A stretch of DNA of 64,000 bases from Niallia endozanthoxylica (GTDB lineage Bacteria > Bacillota > Bacilli > Bacillales > Cytobacillaceae). Below the pieces are notes generated by a model, which saw only the letters and a list, made by a program, of their open reading frames with translations, made no database searches and was not told the DNA's origin. Shown here in pieces: positions 18,657-27,910 of the stretch (position 1 is the stretch's first letter; each line of letters starts with the position of its first letter). The stretch lies in NCBI RefSeq assembly GCF_008710145.1, contig NZ_VYKL01000030.1, forward strand, positions 1 through 64,000. The letters are read 5' to 3'. The position numbers and the translations under genes are program-made.

Positions 18657-19760
18657 TTATGATTCTGTTTGTTGTTTAGGATAAGCCGTAATAAGCAAGT
18701 CTTCACCAATATGCTCAACAGAATCAAATTCTAACTCCACAGCTTCAGCCATTGTCTCCACGTCCTTGCCTGTAAAAGGAGTTAATGAATGACGGCCGCC
18801 CAATACCTTAGGTGCAATATATACCTGAAACTTATTAATCAGTCCCTCACGTAAGAAAGCACTATTCACTTCTCCTCCGCCTTCAACCAACAAATCCGTA
18901 ATACCTAATTCATATAACTGCTTTAATATGAACGTTAAATCGAGCCCTTCCCCTTGTGGAGCCGCGTATACTTGAACACCTTTAGCCAACAGGGCAGCTT
19001 CCTTTTCTTCATCCACACCTTCGTGAGTAAATATCCACGTTTCCGCTTCTGAACAATCTGTAATTTTAGCCTCCAACGGTGTACGCAACCCAGAGTCAAT
19101 TATAATTCGAATTGGATTTTTACCACCTTCCGGAATTCTGGTCGTTAGCATAGGGTCATCCGCAAGAACCGTACCAATTCCGACAAGGATAGCATCGACT
19201 TCATTCCGTAAATAATGAACCTTCTGTCTTGACGCTTCACCTGACACCCATTTTGAATCTCCATTATAGGCTGCAATTTTTCCATCAAGGGTCATAGCCA
19301 CTTTTGAAATGACAAATGGCATTTGTGTCAGCATGTTATGAATAAAACGTTCATTCAATCTTCTCGCTTCCTGCTCGAGGACACCGACCTCCACTTCAAT
19401 TCCAGCATCTTCTAAGATTTTGATTCCCCGACCAGCTACAAGCGGATTTGGATCCCTCATAGCAATCACCACTCGGGATACCCCAGATTCTTTCACCAGA
19501 TTAGCGCAAGGAGGCGTTTTTCCAAAATGGGAGCATGGTTCGAGTGTGACATAAAGTGTTGCTCCCCTTGCATGATCGCCGGCCATATGGAACGCATGTA
19601 CTTCAGCATGCGGTTCACCTGCTTTACGATGAAGTCCTGAGCCGACAATCATGCCGTCCTTGACAATGACCGCTCCAACAAGAGGATTTGGATTTGTTTT
19701 TCCTTTTGCAGTAGAGGCTAAATCAAGCGCAAGCTTCATAAAATAGTGATCATTAGTCAT
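18657..19760 (-). CDS. ribD: Riboflavin biosynthesis deaminase/reductase RibD
   Basis: Bifunctional pyrimidine deaminase/reductase of 367 residues. The N-terminal cytidine-deaminase-like domain has the zinc site HAEVHA and PCSHFGKTPPC; the C-terminal reductase domain begins near residue 145 and includes KVAMTLDGKIA and LLVEGGGEVN. Both active sites look complete. It follows ribA by 12 bases. In Bacillus these steps are normally in a ribDEAH operon under an FMN riboswitch; this copy sits outside such an operon and no FMN riboswitch is seen here. Confidence 0.92.
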   Translation of the reverse strand: MTNDHYFMKLALDLASTAKGKTNPNPLVGAVIVKDGMIVGSGLHRKAGEPHAEVHAFHMAGDHARGATLYVTLEPCSHFGKTPPCANLVKESGVSRVVIAMRDPNPLVAGRGIKILEDAGIEVEVGVLEQEARRLNERFIHNMLTQMPFVISKVAMTLDGKIAAYNGDSKWVSGEASRQKVHYLRNEVDAILVGIGTVLADDPMLTTRIPEGGKNPIRIIIDSGLRTPLEAKITDCSEAETWIFTHEGVDEEKEAALLAKGVQVYAAPQGEGLDLTFILKQLYELGITDLLVEGGGEVNSAFLREGLINKFQVYIAPKVLGGRHSLTPFTGKDVETMAEAVELEFDSVEHIGEDLLITAYPKQQTES

Positions 19761-19772
19761 GATTAACTCTCC

Positions 19773-20519
19773 TTAATTGGTTATGCTTACTTCGTTATTA
19801 AGAATATGCCCCGACTTTTCTACCTTCGTCGCTAAATAAAAGCTGTTGTACTCAGACTCACCGCCCCATAGTGGAAGGTGGTCATGAATAGTCAGGCCTG
19901 CAGCCTTTAGTGCAGCAATTTTTTTCGGATTATTTGTAATAAGAGTAACCGGGCTTTTTCTTAATCCCTTTATTACTCGAATAGCTTCCTCATATGAGCG
20001 AAGATCATCCGGAAAACCAAGGGCATTATTTGCCTCTACTGTATCATACCCTTCCTGCTGAAGGATATAAGCGAGTGATTTCGTAAATAATCCAATGCCG
20101 CGGCCTTCATGATTGGCTAAATAGAATAATGCGCCGCTCCCTTTACCCACAATCATTTCCATAGACTGACGCAGCTGATAACCGCAATCACAACGCTGGC
20201 TGCCAAAAATATCTCCGGTATGACAGATGCTGTGCATTCGGATATAGGCTTCTTCAGCCTGCTTAAAATCACCATAGACTAAAACAGATGATTGCTGAGC
20301 ATCTGCAAGGTCTGCTGTTAGCAGCGACTCAAGTAATTTTTCCTTATCAGACGGCATCCCATCAAGCAACAGCCATGTATACCATTGAAAAGTTACCGTT
20401 TTACCGTCTAGTTGAACCGGAAGATTAACTGGTCCGACTAGACAGATATCTTTTTTATTTTCCTGTTTCAAGATTATCATTCTATCTATAAGTATATCTC
20501 TAACTTTATCTGAAATCAT
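19773..20519 (-). CDS. ribA: GTP cyclohydrolase II (monofunctional)
   Basis: A 248-residue GTP cyclohydrolase II without the DHBP synthase domain usually fused in Bacillus RibA. The Zn site (HSICHTGD...SQRCDCG), NHEGRGIGL and the NALGF and LITNNPKK motifs are present. It opens the imidazole ring of GTP to give the pyrimidine used by RibD. Start ATG chosen because AAAGGAT lies nine bases upstream; the frame has another ATG three codons earlier inside that site. First gene of the operon; its promoter overlaps an inverted-repeat operator. A role in flavin supply for the monooxygenase, or in a pyrimidine-derived metabolite, is inference. Confidence 0.9.
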   Translation of the reverse strand: MISDKVRDILIDRMIILKQENKKDICLVGPVNLPVQLDGKTVTFQWYTWLLLDGMPSDKEKLLESLLTADLADAQQSSVLVYGDFKQAEEAYIRMHSICHTGDIFGSQRCDCGYQLRQSMEMIVGKGSGALFYLANHEGRGIGLFTKSLAYILQQEGYDTVEANNALGFPDDLRSYEEAIRVIKGLRKSPVTLITNNPKKIAALKAAGLTIHDHLPLWGGESEYNSFYLATKVEKSGHILNNEVSITN

Positions 20520-20558
20520 TAAGATCATCCTTTCGGAAAAGAATACACTATCCTTATA

Positions 20559-20579
20559 TTACTTACTATATGTAAGTAA
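20559..20579. promoter_or_regulatory. Perfect inverted-repeat operator (YodB/CatR-type)
   Basis: TTACTTAC-N5-GTAAGTAA, eight of eight paired. It contains TACT-N7-AGTA, the pattern I recall for B. subtilis YodB/CatR boxes. It abuts the -10 of the ribA promoter and covers its start site. Confidence 0.75.
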
Positions 20580-20607
20580 GTATAAATTCGTAAATAGTTG
20601 ACGTCAA
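20579..20607 (-). promoter_or_regulatory. ribA operon promoter
   Basis: On the minus strand TTGACG, 17 bases, TATACT. The -35 hexamer shares a palindrome with the divergent regulator promoter. Confidence 0.75.
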
Positions 20608-20626
20608 GTAATATATTCACTATTAT
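20598..20626 (+). promoter_or_regulatory. Promoter of the HxlR-type regulator
   Basis: TTGACG, 17 bases, TATTAT on the plus strand. TTGACGTCAA (20598-20607) is a perfect palindrome serving as -35 for both directions. An ATTATTA-TAG-TAATAAT inverted repeat (20622-20638) overlaps this -10 and could allow autoregulation. Confidence 0.7.
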
Positions 20627-20660
20627 TATAGTAATAATGTTTTTAACAAGGAGGTTGCCA

Positions 20661-20999
20661 ATGGAGGAAAATACACTCTGTCCCAAATTTCATAAGGCTG
20701 TAGAAGTCCTTAGTAAACGCTGGAATGCATTAATTATTAATCAGCTCATGTTGGGCCCGCAGCGTTTCTGTACCATTAACTCCTCCATGCCCATCAGCGG
20801 CCGACTTCTATCGGAAAGATTAAAAGAATTAGAGAATGAAGGGATTGTATCAAGAGAGGTCTTCCCTGAAGTTCCGGTAAGAGTTGAGTACACATTAACT
20901 GAAAAAGGCTTTGCACTCCAAAATGTTTTTAAAGAAATTAACCAATGGGCGCAAGAATGGGTACGGACAAATACGAATTCAAAAGAGGATGGGATCTAA
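20661..20999 (+). CDS. HxlR-family redox/quinone-sensing repressor (YodB/CatR-like)
   Basis: A 112-residue winged-helix protein. The ATG follows AAGGAGG, and the longer upstream frame lacks this support. Cys7 in the N-terminal CPKF, KRWN, the ISGRLLSERLKELE recognition helix and the YTLTEKG wing match YodB and CatR, B. subtilis repressors inactivated by quinones and diamide through the equivalent Cys. It lacks the C-terminal Cys pair of YodB, so it is more like CatR; a second Cys is at 37. It is divergent from the ribA operon, whose start site carries a matching operator. It ends inside its own terminator. Confidence 0.85.
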   Translation: MEENTLCPKFHKAVEVLSKRWNALIINQLMLGPQRFCTINSSMPISGRLLSERLKELENEGIVSREVFPEVPVRVEYTLTEKGFALQNVFKEINQWAQEWVRTNTNSKEDGI

Positions 21000-21018
21000 T
21001 CGATCATCCTCTTTTTTT
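20981..21018 (+). terminator. Terminator of the HxlR regulator gene
   Basis: AAAAGAGGATG and CATCCTCTTTT arms then further T residues. The left arm overlaps the last codons of the gene. Confidence 0.85.
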
Positions 21019-21190
21019 TATGTCTCCATTTTCCCTTAATTTGATTAGACCACCAATGAATGGTATTAGCAAGAAAATCGAATTGTCACGAGTCGAAAAT
21101 ACTGTAGATTAAATAACCTTCTCCTCTTATGAAAGTTCACTTTTTCGTCCATAATGAAAAAATGATTCTAACTACCTGAGGTGAGGAACT

Positions 21191-22180
21191 TTGCCGCATC
21201 AATTATTTATAAGCTTTGTCCGGCTGCCTCTTTTACTGCGGACATTTTTGATAGCTATTTCATTAATTGCGTTTTTTGGTATCATTGTTCACTTCCTAGA
21301 GCCTGAAAGCTTCCCAACCATTTTTGATGGAATTTGGTGGGCTATTATTACGGCATCAACCGTTGGATATGGAGATTATGTCCCCCATTCCGTTATAGGG
21401 AAAATCGCAGGTATTCTTTTGCTTATCACCAGTGCAGGTTTTCTTTCTTCTTTTTTTATTGTCTTAGCCACAACAGCTGCTTCAAGACAAAACGATCACT
21501 TAGAAGGAAAAATTAAATTTAAAGGGGAAGGACATTTCATCATTGTCGGTTGGAATGAACGCTCAAGAGAAGTAATTTATTCTTTGATTAATGAACAGAA
21601 AACAGCTTCGATTGCCCTAATTGACGATACACTTAAGAAGAATCCATTGCCATACAGTAATGTTCATTATATTCAAGGACGACCCAACCTAGATGAAGTG
21701 TTAATGCGCGCTAGTATACAAACAGCCGATAAGGTCATCATAACAGCAGACCCCACAAAAGATGAATTACAGGCAGACATGCATACGATTCTAACTTTAT
21801 TAGCCGTAAAAGGACTGAATCCTCATGTTGAGACAATTGTTGAAATACTGACTAATGAGCAAATTGCCAATGCAAGCAGAGCAGGCGCAGACGAAATTAT
21901 TCAAACGAATATGCTTTCTAGTTTCGTTATGCTCCAAAGCCTTGCATCCCAAGATATGGTTACGTCTTTTTTAGATTTATTGTATCAGCTTACAGAGAAA
22001 AAGCTTGTCTACCTCGAAGCCGGCAAAGACCAGCTGGAAGAAGGGTTCACCGATGTAAGCGTTCAGCTCTTACAGGAGGGGAAAATTCTTTTAGGCGTAA
22101 AAAGAGGCGGAGCAACCATCTTAAATCCACCGCAGCCATTCTCAATTGAAAAACACGATCAGTTAATAATCATTAAATAA
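21191..22180 (+). CDS. yugO: Potassium channel with TrkA-N domain
   Basis: A 329-residue two-helix K+ channel. The pore helix and selectivity filter read TVGYGDYVP (about residues 56-64), followed by the second helix and a cytoplasmic Rossmann RCK domain (FIIVGWNERSREV). It starts at TTG behind GAGGTGAGG. B. subtilis YugO, its apparent orthologue, releases K+ in biofilm electrical signalling and is preceded by mstX; no mstX is seen here. The gene is monocistronic and ends at a hairpin repeat. Confidence 0.9.
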   Translation: MPHQLFISFVRLPLLLRTFLIAISLIAFFGIIVHFLEPESFPTIFDGIWWAIITASTVGYGDYVPHSVIGKIAGILLLITSAGFLSSFFIVLATTAASRQNDHLEGKIKFKGEGHFIIVGWNERSREVIYSLINEQKTASIALIDDTLKKNPLPYSNVHYIQGRPNLDEVLMRASIQTADKVIITADPTKDELQADMHTILTLLAVKGLNPHVETIVEILTNEQIANASRAGADEIIQTNMLSSFVMLQSLASQDMVTSFLDLLYQLTEKKLVYLEAGKDQLEEGFTDVSVQLLQEGKILLGVKRGGATILNPPQPFSIEKHDQLIIIK

Positions 22181-22183
22181 GTA

Positions 22184-22248
22184 AAGGTGTCAGGCACCAC
22201 AGATGGACAAATGATATCATTTCGTCTTTTTATGATGCCTGACACCTT
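22184..22248. repeat. GTGTCAGGCACC hairpin repeat, copy 1
   Basis: Outer arms AAGGTGTCAGGCA and TGCCTGACACCTT pair fully. It sits between the convergent yugO and pgi genes and likely terminates both. Further copies are at 31843, 34087, 49732 and 53464. Confidence 0.9.
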
Positions 22249-22255
22249 ATTTTGA

Positions 22256-23605
22256 TTATTTTAATCGTTTTTCGAGCTCTGCTTTCTTCTCTTCATAACC
22301 TGGCTTCCCTAATAAGGCGAACATATTCACTTTATAGGCTTCTACCCCTGGCTGGTCAAATGGATTTACACCTAATAAATAACCGCTCATAGCACATGCT
22401 TTTTCAAAGAAATAAACAAGATATCCAAAGGTATATTCGTCAAGCTCTGGTATGGATACAATTAGATTTGGCACACCACCGTCTGTATGGGCAAGCAAGG
22501 TTCCCTCAAACGCTTTATTGTTGACGAAATCAACTGTTTTTCCAGCAAGATAATTTAAACCGTCTAAGTCATTGTCAGCTGCTTCAATTGTCAGCTCGTG
22601 TCTTGGTTTTTCTACCTTGATAACTGTTTCAAAAAGATCACGGCGGCCTTCCTGTACATACTGGCCTAATGAATGAAGATCTGTTGAGAAGTTTGCAGAA
22701 GACGGATAAATTCCTTTCTGATCCTTCCCTTCACTTTCACCAAACAGCTGCTTCCACCACTCATTAAAATACATCAAGCCTGGCTCGTAGTTAATAAGCA
22801 TTTCGATTGTTTTTCCTTTGTTATAAAGGATATTTCGAATAGCAGCATATTGGTATGCTGCATTTTCAAGCAGCTCAGAACGGCTGAAATCTTCACGTGC
22901 TGCAGCAGCACCCTTCATCATTGCTTCAATGTCAGCACCGCTTACTGCAATTGGCAACAGCCCTACTGCAGTTAATACAGAGTAACGACCGCCAACATCA
23001 TCAGGTATGACAAATGTTTCAAAACCTTCTTCATCTGCAACGGTTTTTAGTGCTCCTTTTGCTTTATCTGTTGTTGCATAAATTCGTTTGGTCGCTTCTT
23101 CTTTTCCATACTTTTCTTCCAGAAGTTTACGGAAAATCCGTAATGCAATTGCCGGTTCAGTGGTCGTACCTGATTTAGAAATGACATTTAGCGAGAAATC
23201 CTTTCCCTCTAAAAGATCCATTATGTCTTTCATATATGTAGAGCTGATATTATTTCCAACAAAAATGACCTGAGGGGTTTTGCGCTTTTCTTTTGGCAAT
23301 GCATTGTAAAAGCTGTGCTGCAATGCCTCAATAGCAGCACGTGCACCTAAATAAGAACCGCCGATTCCGATTACTAATAACACATCGGAGTCATTTTTAA
23401 TTTTTTCTGCAGCCTTTTGAATACGAGAAAACTCATCTTTATCATAGTCAATAGGTAAATCAATCCAGCCTAAATAATCACTTCCTGCACCTGTTTGTTC
23501 ATGTAAGGAATGATGGGCAACCTTAACGGCGTCCTGTAAGTATGTAATCTCATGCTCAGCAAAGAAAGATAGAGCTTTTGAATAATCAAATTGAATATGT
23601 GTCAT
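22256..23605 (-). CDS. pgi: Glucose-6-phosphate isomerase
   Basis: Interconverts glucose-6-phosphate and fructose-6-phosphate in glycolysis. It has 449 residues, the usual Firmicute length. The phosphosugar-binding [24 protein letters not shown] and [10 protein letters not shown] segments and the C-terminal [10 protein letters not shown] are complete. A GGGAGG site lies seven bases upstream of the ATG. Neighbours yugO and yuzA match the B. subtilis order. Confidence 0.97.
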   Translation of the reverse strand: MTHIQFDYSKALSFFAEHEITYLQDAVKVAHHSLHEQTGAGSDYLGWIDLPIDYDKDEFSRIQKAAEKIKNDSDVLLVIGIGGSYLGARAAIEALQHSFYNALPKEKRKTPQVIFVGNNISSTYMKDIMDLLEGKDFSLNVISKSGTTTEPAIALRIFRKLLEEKYGKEEATKRIYATTDKAKGALKTVADEEGFETFVIPDDVGGRYSVLTAVGLLPIAVSGADIEAMMKGAAAAREDFSRSELLENAAYQYAAIRNILYNKGKTIEMLINYEPGLMYFNEWWKQLFGESEGKDQKGIYPSSANFSTDLHSLGQYVQEGRRDLFETVIKVEKPRHELTIEAADNDLDGLNYLAGKTVDFVNNKAFEGTLLAHTDGGVPNLIVSIPELDEYTFGYLVYFFEKACAMSGYLLGVNPFDQPGVEAYKVNMFALLGKPGYEEKKAELEKRLK

Positions 23606-23796
23606 TGTAGCCTCCCATTATTTTAATCATTTACACTTTACCGAAAGCTGACCATATAATCAAGGAGCTCCCTCATATGTAAGCGTACCCAATTTCGACA
23701 AATTTTTATCAATCATTTTTTTATTCATGAATAATTCCCTAATCATTTAAACAACCTAAAAGTGTAGCTCACATTTTAATACGGAGGCGGTTTTAT

Positions 23797-24027
23797 TTGA
23801 GCACTATACAACGAATTGCTTTATTTCTTACGATTATTGGAGCAATAAATTGGGGATTAATAGGATTCTTTGGTTTCAACCTAGTCGAATCCCTTTTTGG
23901 GGATGGTACAACCCTTTCAAGAATCATCTACAGTCTTGTTGGAATTGCCGGTCTAATCAATTTAGGCTTATTATTTAAGACAAGTAACGAAGCTGAAAGA
24001 TCACCTGAAGCACGACCAACGAGATAA
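23797..24027 (+). CDS. yuzA: DUF378 small membrane protein YuzA
   Basis: A 76-residue protein with two membrane helices and the conserved GAINWGLIGFFGFNLV segment of DUF378. It starts at TTG behind ACGGAGG. The C-terminal tail is charged and probably cytoplasmic. Function is unknown. Confidence 0.88.
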   Translation: MSTIQRIALFLTIIGAINWGLIGFFGFNLVESLFGDGTTLSRIIYSLVGIAGLINLGLLFKTSNEAERSPEARPTR

Positions 24028-24045
24028 TACAAACAAGCACCCAGC

Positions 24046-24077
24046 AAAAAAGGTAGTGCAGCTGCACTACCTTTTTT
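24046..24077. terminator. Bidirectional terminator yuzA/rocD
   Basis: Perfect palindrome with core GGTAGTGCAG/CTGCACTACC flanked by A6 and T6, between convergent genes. Confidence 0.95.
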
Positions 24078-25276
24078 CAGATTGGTTTCATAACCCGAGC
24101 TATTTTTTCCAATGCCCCGTCAAGCTGTTCCATTGTAATCACAAGTGGCGGCGCAAAGCGGATCACTTTTGCATGAGTTTCTTTACATAATAATCCTTCT
24201 TCCTTTAGAGCTTCACAATAAGGCCGTGCAGCCTCTGTCAGCTCCATCCCGATAAAAAGCCCCCGGCCCCGAATTTCTTTAATCTTTGAATCCGATATTT
24301 TGTTTAATTCACCCAGAAAATAGTTTCCCAGCTCAAGTGAACGCTCACAGAGTTTCTCATCTAAAAGCACTTGGATCGCTGCAACCGAAACTGCACATGC
24401 GAGTGGATTCCCTCCAAAAGTTGAACCATGTGAGCCCGGATTAAACACACCTAATATATCCCTATTGGCTACGACACAGGATATTGGAAATACTCCGCCA
24501 CCCAATGCCTTCCCTAATATATACATGTCCGGCTCTATATTCTCCCATTCACAGGCAAACATTTTCCCTGTCCTGCCTAAACCAGTTTGAATCTCATCAG
24601 CCAAAAATAACACTTGATTTTGTTTACATAGCTTATAGGCCTCTTGTAAAAATCCATTAGGAGGTATCACAATACCTGCCTCCCCTTGAATCGGTTCAAT
24701 TAAAAAGGCAGCTGTATTTGGTGTAATGGCTTTTCTTAATGCATCAAGATTACCATAAGGGATTAGCTTGATGCCAGGCAGCATCGGACCAAACCCTGAC
24801 TTATATTCTTCTTCTGAGGAAAGAGAAACTGCTGTCATAGTCCGGCCATGAAAGTTACCCGTACAGGCGATAATTTCCGCTTGATTATCCGGGACCTGTT
24901 TCATTTGATAGGCCCATCTTCTTGCTGCTTTAAAGGCTGTCTCAACTGCCTCCGCTCCTGTATTCATCGGCAATACCATCTCTTTATTCGTCAGCCTGCA
25001 CACTACCTCGTACCACGGCCCAAGCTGATCATTGTGGAAAGCGCGCGACGTTAATGTTACGCGATCCGCTTGCTTTTTAAGGGCAGCAATAATTTTCGGG
25101 TGGCGGTGTCCCTGATTAACCGCTGAATAAGCACTTAACATATCTAAATACTTATTTCCCTCCGGATCCTCTACCCATACTCCCTCAGCCTTTGCCACAA
25201 CAATCGGCAGGGGATAATAATTATGCGCACCATATTGATCTGTTTGCTTAATAATTTCGTTTGACATATTATCCAT
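24077..25276 (-). CDS. rocD: Ornithine aminotransferase
   Basis: Class III PLP aminotransferase of 399 residues converting ornithine and 2-oxoglutarate to glutamate semialdehyde and glutamate. Seen are [21 protein letters not shown], the Asp-bearing [14 protein letters not shown] and the PLP lysine in ILGKALGGG. The ATG with GGAGG seven bases upstream is preferred to a frame nine codons longer. Its product feeds the P5C dehydrogenase at 9.5 kb. It is monocistronic. Confidence 0.94.
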   Translation of the reverse strand: MDNMSNEIIKQTDQYGAHNYYPLPIVVAKAEGVWVEDPEGNKYLDMLSAYSAVNQGHRHPKIIAALKKQADRVTLTSRAFHNDQLGPWYEVVCRLTNKEMVLPMNTGAEAVETAFKAARRWAYQMKQVPDNQAEIIACTGNFHGRTMTAVSLSSEEEYKSGFGPMLPGIKLIPYGNLDALRKAITPNTAAFLIEPIQGEAGIVIPPNGFLQEAYKLCKQNQVLFLADEIQTGLGRTGKMFACEWENIEPDMYILGKALGGGVFPISCVVANRDILGVFNPGSHGSTFGGNPLACAVSVAAIQVLLDEKLCERSLELGNYFLGELNKISDSKIKEIRGRGLFIGMELTEAARPYCEALKEEGLLCKETHAKVIRFAPPLVITMEQLDGALEKIARVMKPI

Positions 25277-25345
25277 CTTGTTCCCTCCATTTCTGCAATT
25301 CACATATAGTTCAAAACATCATTCTCTAAATAAATGCCAAAAAAA

Positions 25346-25385
25346 AAGAAGTATAGGACATTATATGAATGTCCTATACTTCTTG
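25346..25385 (-). terminator. Terminator after yugI
   Basis: AAGTATAGGACATT and AATGTCCTATACTT arms closely following the yugI stop on the minus strand, with a T-rich tail. Confidence 0.9.
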
Positions 25386-25396
25386 ATTAATGGAGA

Positions 25397-25798
25397 TTAC
25401 TTATTAATTAGGTTTTCAGCTTTTGATTGTTCAATCCACTCTTGAAGCTTGTCTTTAAGTGTATTGAAGCCTTGTTCAGTTTCTGTAGTGATAGGTGCAG
25501 CAGCCTGACGTTTGCGAGGCTTTTTCACTTTTACTTCTGCCTCTTGTACAGGTGCTTGTTCTGTTGCGCGGATTGATAATCCAATTTTGCCAGCTTCCTC
25601 ATCAACTGACAATACTTTTACCTTTACTTCATCACCGACTTTAAGATGCTCATTAATATCCTTCACAAATCCGTGCGTAATTTCTGAAATGTGAACAAGT
25701 CCTTGGTTTTTTTCATCAAGTGCTACAAATGCTCCGTACGCTTGAATTCCGGTCACTTTACCCGTTAATACGCTTCCTACTTCGATCTTTTCTGACAT
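25397..25798 (-). CDS. yugI: S1-domain RNA-binding protein YugI (general stress protein 13)
   Basis: A 133-residue protein with one S1/OB-fold domain (residues 5-75: VLTGKVTGIQAYGAFVALD, GLVHISEI, VKVKVLSVD) and a basic linker followed by an acidic tail. Single-S1 proteins of this type associate with ribosomes or RNA. It is the orthologue by position of B. subtilis YugI. The 240-bp upstream region to alaT contains its promoter and a C10 tract. Confidence 0.9.
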   Translation of the reverse strand: MSEKIEVGSVLTGKVTGIQAYGAFVALDEKNQGLVHISEITHGFVKDINEHLKVGDEVKVKVLSVDEEAGKIGLSIRATEQAPVQEAEVKVKKPRKRQAAAPITTETEQGFNTLKDKLQEWIEQSKAENLINK

Positions 25799-26002
25799 GG
25801 AAACACTCCTATTTATTATTATTTTAGTTCATATTTATACGCAATATAAAATTATAGCATAACAATTAGATATTATCAAAAATTAGTATTTGGAAAAACC
25901 AATGGATTTAACCAAAAAATCAATAAAAAAGAATAAAAAAGGAGAAACTGGAAAGACTTATACTGTAAGACTTTCTAGTATTCCCCCCCCCCTTTTTGAA
26001 GT

Positions 26003-26030
26003 GGACAACCTATACGGCTGTCCTTTTTTT
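26003..26030 (+). terminator. Hairpin with T7 downstream of alaT
   Basis: GGACA/TGTCC arms followed by seven T on the plus strand. It lies just past the alaT stop; the T tract favours plus-strand termination although alaT is on the minus strand. A run of ten C (25983-25992) lies beside it. Confidence 0.5.
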
Positions 26031-26041
26031 ATTCTATATCT

Positions 26042-27220
26042 TTACTTCGATTGCAGATTTTCAATAAAATGTTTCATGCGTTTGACAGCTTCTTGAATTT
26101 GCTCTAATGAAGTTGCGTAGGAACATCGGATATGTCCATTTCCGCTTTCACCAAATACATCTCCAGGCACAACCGCTACACTTTCTTGAAGCAACAGCTG
26201 CTCGGCAAATTCCTGTGAGCTTAAACCAGTCGATTCAATCGAAGGAAATGCGTAGAAGGCTCCGCCAGGCATATGACAGGTCAGGCCAATTTCATTAAAA
26301 GACTGCACAATAAAATTTCGGCGTCGTCTGTAGCTTTTTACCATATCATCTACATCTGAACGCCCATTACGAAGTGCCTCAAGAGCCGCGTACTGAGCCA
26401 TCGTTGGTGCGCACATGATAGCATATTGGTGAATTTTTAACATTGCACTTGAAATTTCCATCGGCGCACAAACAAAACCAAGTCTCCAACCAGTCATCGC
26501 AAACCCTTTTGAAAATCCAGAAATTAAAATAGTTCTTTCCCTCATCCCTGGTATAGATGGCAAGCTCGTATATTCTTCATCATAGACAAGCTCAGCATAG
26601 ATTTCATCTGCAATGACAAGCAAATCATGCTTTTCTACTATTGCAGCCAGTTCCTCTAATTCCTTTTTATTTAACATAGAGCCTGTTGGATTGTTTGGCG
26701 AGCAAAGCATAATTGCTTTCGTTTTCTTTGTAATGACTTCTTCCAATTGACTCGGCAGAATTTTAAAATCATTTTCTTTTAATGTCTGAACTTGAATGGG
26801 AACACCGCCAGCCAGTTGCACCATTGGAACGTATGAAACGAAGCAAGGTTCAATTATGATGACTTCATCTCCAGGATCGAGGATCGCCCGCATGGCAATA
26901 TCAATGGCTTGACTTGCTCCTACAGTTACAATGACTTCTGAATTCGGCGAATATTCAATCCCAAACTGTTGTTGCATATAGTGTGAAATCTCATTACGTA
27001 ATTCCGGCAATCCGGCATTAGCAGTGTAAGAAGTATTTCCTTGTTCAAGAGAAAGAATAGCCGCTTCTCTTACGGACCAGGAAGTCACAAAATCAGGCTC
27101 ACCGACTCCCAGCGAAATCACTCCTTCCATTCCGGCTGCGAGATCAAAGAACTTTCGTATTCCTGATGGTTTAAGCTCTCTAGCAATTTTGGATAGATGT
27201 GAATTTTTAGCTAATTCCAT
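26042..27220 (-). CDS. alaT: Alanine transaminase-type class I aminotransferase
   Basis: PLP-dependent aminotransferase of 392 residues. Key segments are SLGVGEPDF, the SPNNPTGS loop, ADEIYAELVYD and the PLP lysine in SGFSKGFAMTGWRLG. B. subtilis AlaT (YugH) makes alanine from pyruvate and glutamate. It overlaps alaR by one base (TAATG), so the pair is co-translated. Start is fixed by this overlap. Confidence 0.9.
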   Translation of the reverse strand: MELAKNSHLSKIARELKPSGIRKFFDLAAGMEGVISLGVGEPDFVTSWSVREAAILSLEQGNTSYTANAGLPELRNEISHYMQQQFGIEYSPNSEVIVTVGASQAIDIAMRAILDPGDEVIIIEPCFVSYVPMVQLAGGVPIQVQTLKENDFKILPSQLEEVITKKTKAIMLCSPNNPTGSMLNKKELEELAAIVEKHDLLVIADEIYAELVYDEEYTSLPSIPGMRERTILISGFSKGFAMTGWRLGFVCAPMEISSAMLKIHQYAIMCAPTMAQYAALEALRNGRSDVDDMVKSYRRRRNFIVQSFNEIGLTCHMPGGAFYAFPSIESTGLSSQEFAEQLLLQESVAVVPGDVFGESGNGHIRCSYATSLEQIQEAVKRMKHFIENLQSK

Positions 27221-27720
27221 TATGGTGACACCACAATTCGTTTGTCTTTATTGTCAGGCTCAAAAATAATTCCGTCATGTTTATATTTCTTTAAAATGAA
27301 ATGAGTAGTGGTTGATAAAACTGAATCTAAAGTAGATAGTTTTTGTGAAACAAAGCTTGCCACTTCATTCATTGATTTTCCTTCAATAATAACGGATAAA
27401 TCATACGCACCTGACATTAAATAAACAGAAGTGACTTCTTTAAAGCGGTAAATTCTTTCTGCGATTTCATCAAAGCCGACACCTCTTTTTGGTGTAACCT
27501 TTACATCAATCATGGCCTTAACACCTGTATTTTCTTCTACTTTTCCCCAATCAATCAGTGAAATATACCTGACAATCACTTTATGATCCTCAAGCTTTTT
27601 AATTGCTTGCTCTGTTTCCTCAACACTTAAGCAGACCATTTTCGCTACATCTTCTGTTGTTAGGCGAGCATCTTTTTCAAGAATCTCAACTATTTCCATT
27701 TCCTTTTGCGTTAACTTCAT
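27220..27720 (-). CDS. alaR: Lrp/AsnC-family regulator AlaR
   Basis: A 166-residue Lrp-type protein with an N-terminal winged helix-turn-helix (residues 1-60) and a C-terminal RAM/ligand-binding domain containing VYLMSGAYDLSVIIEGKSM. In B. subtilis AlaR activates alaT for alanine synthesis. It is the first gene of the alaRT operon, with AGGTCT before the start. Confidence 0.9.
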   Translation of the reverse strand: MKLTQKEMEIVEILEKDARLTTEDVAKMVCLSVEETEQAIKKLEDHKVIVRYISLIDWGKVEENTGVKAMIDVKVTPKRGVGFDEIAERIYRFKEVTSVYLMSGAYDLSVIIEGKSMNEVASFVSQKLSTLDSVLSTTTHFILKKYKHDGIIFEPDNKDKRIVVSP

Positions 27721-27873
27721 GGAAAGACCTCCAGATATTTTTAAATAGTTACATTATAGCAAAATTCCAACGAGAATTTACTGCTAAATATAGATATTTT
27801 CCCCAAAATCTAAAAATTAATAAAATACATGACCAAACAGGGTCATGCATTATTTAAGTCTAAATTTGCCTAT

Positions 27874-27907
27874 AAAAAAGAAGCAGTACGATGACTGCTT
27901 CTTTTTT
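27874..27907. terminator. Terminator after sodC
   Basis: AAAAAAGAAGCAG and CTGCTTCTTTTTT arms around a seven-base loop, T tracts on both strands. Confidence 0.93.
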
Positions 27908-27910
27908 ATA

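Noticed and set aside
20520..20660. FMN riboswitch upstream of ribA
   Set aside because: The promoter maps only about 50 bases from the start codon, leaving no room for the aptamer, and no RFN motifs are seen.
25983..25992. C10 homopolymer as a phase-variation tract
   Set aside because: It is in an intergenic gap downstream of alaT and not placed within a reading frame or between promoter boxes.
25890..26096. 68-residue plus-strand frame between yugI and alaT
   Set aside because: It runs through a C10 tract, a terminator-like hairpin and the alaT 3' end; no family resemblance.
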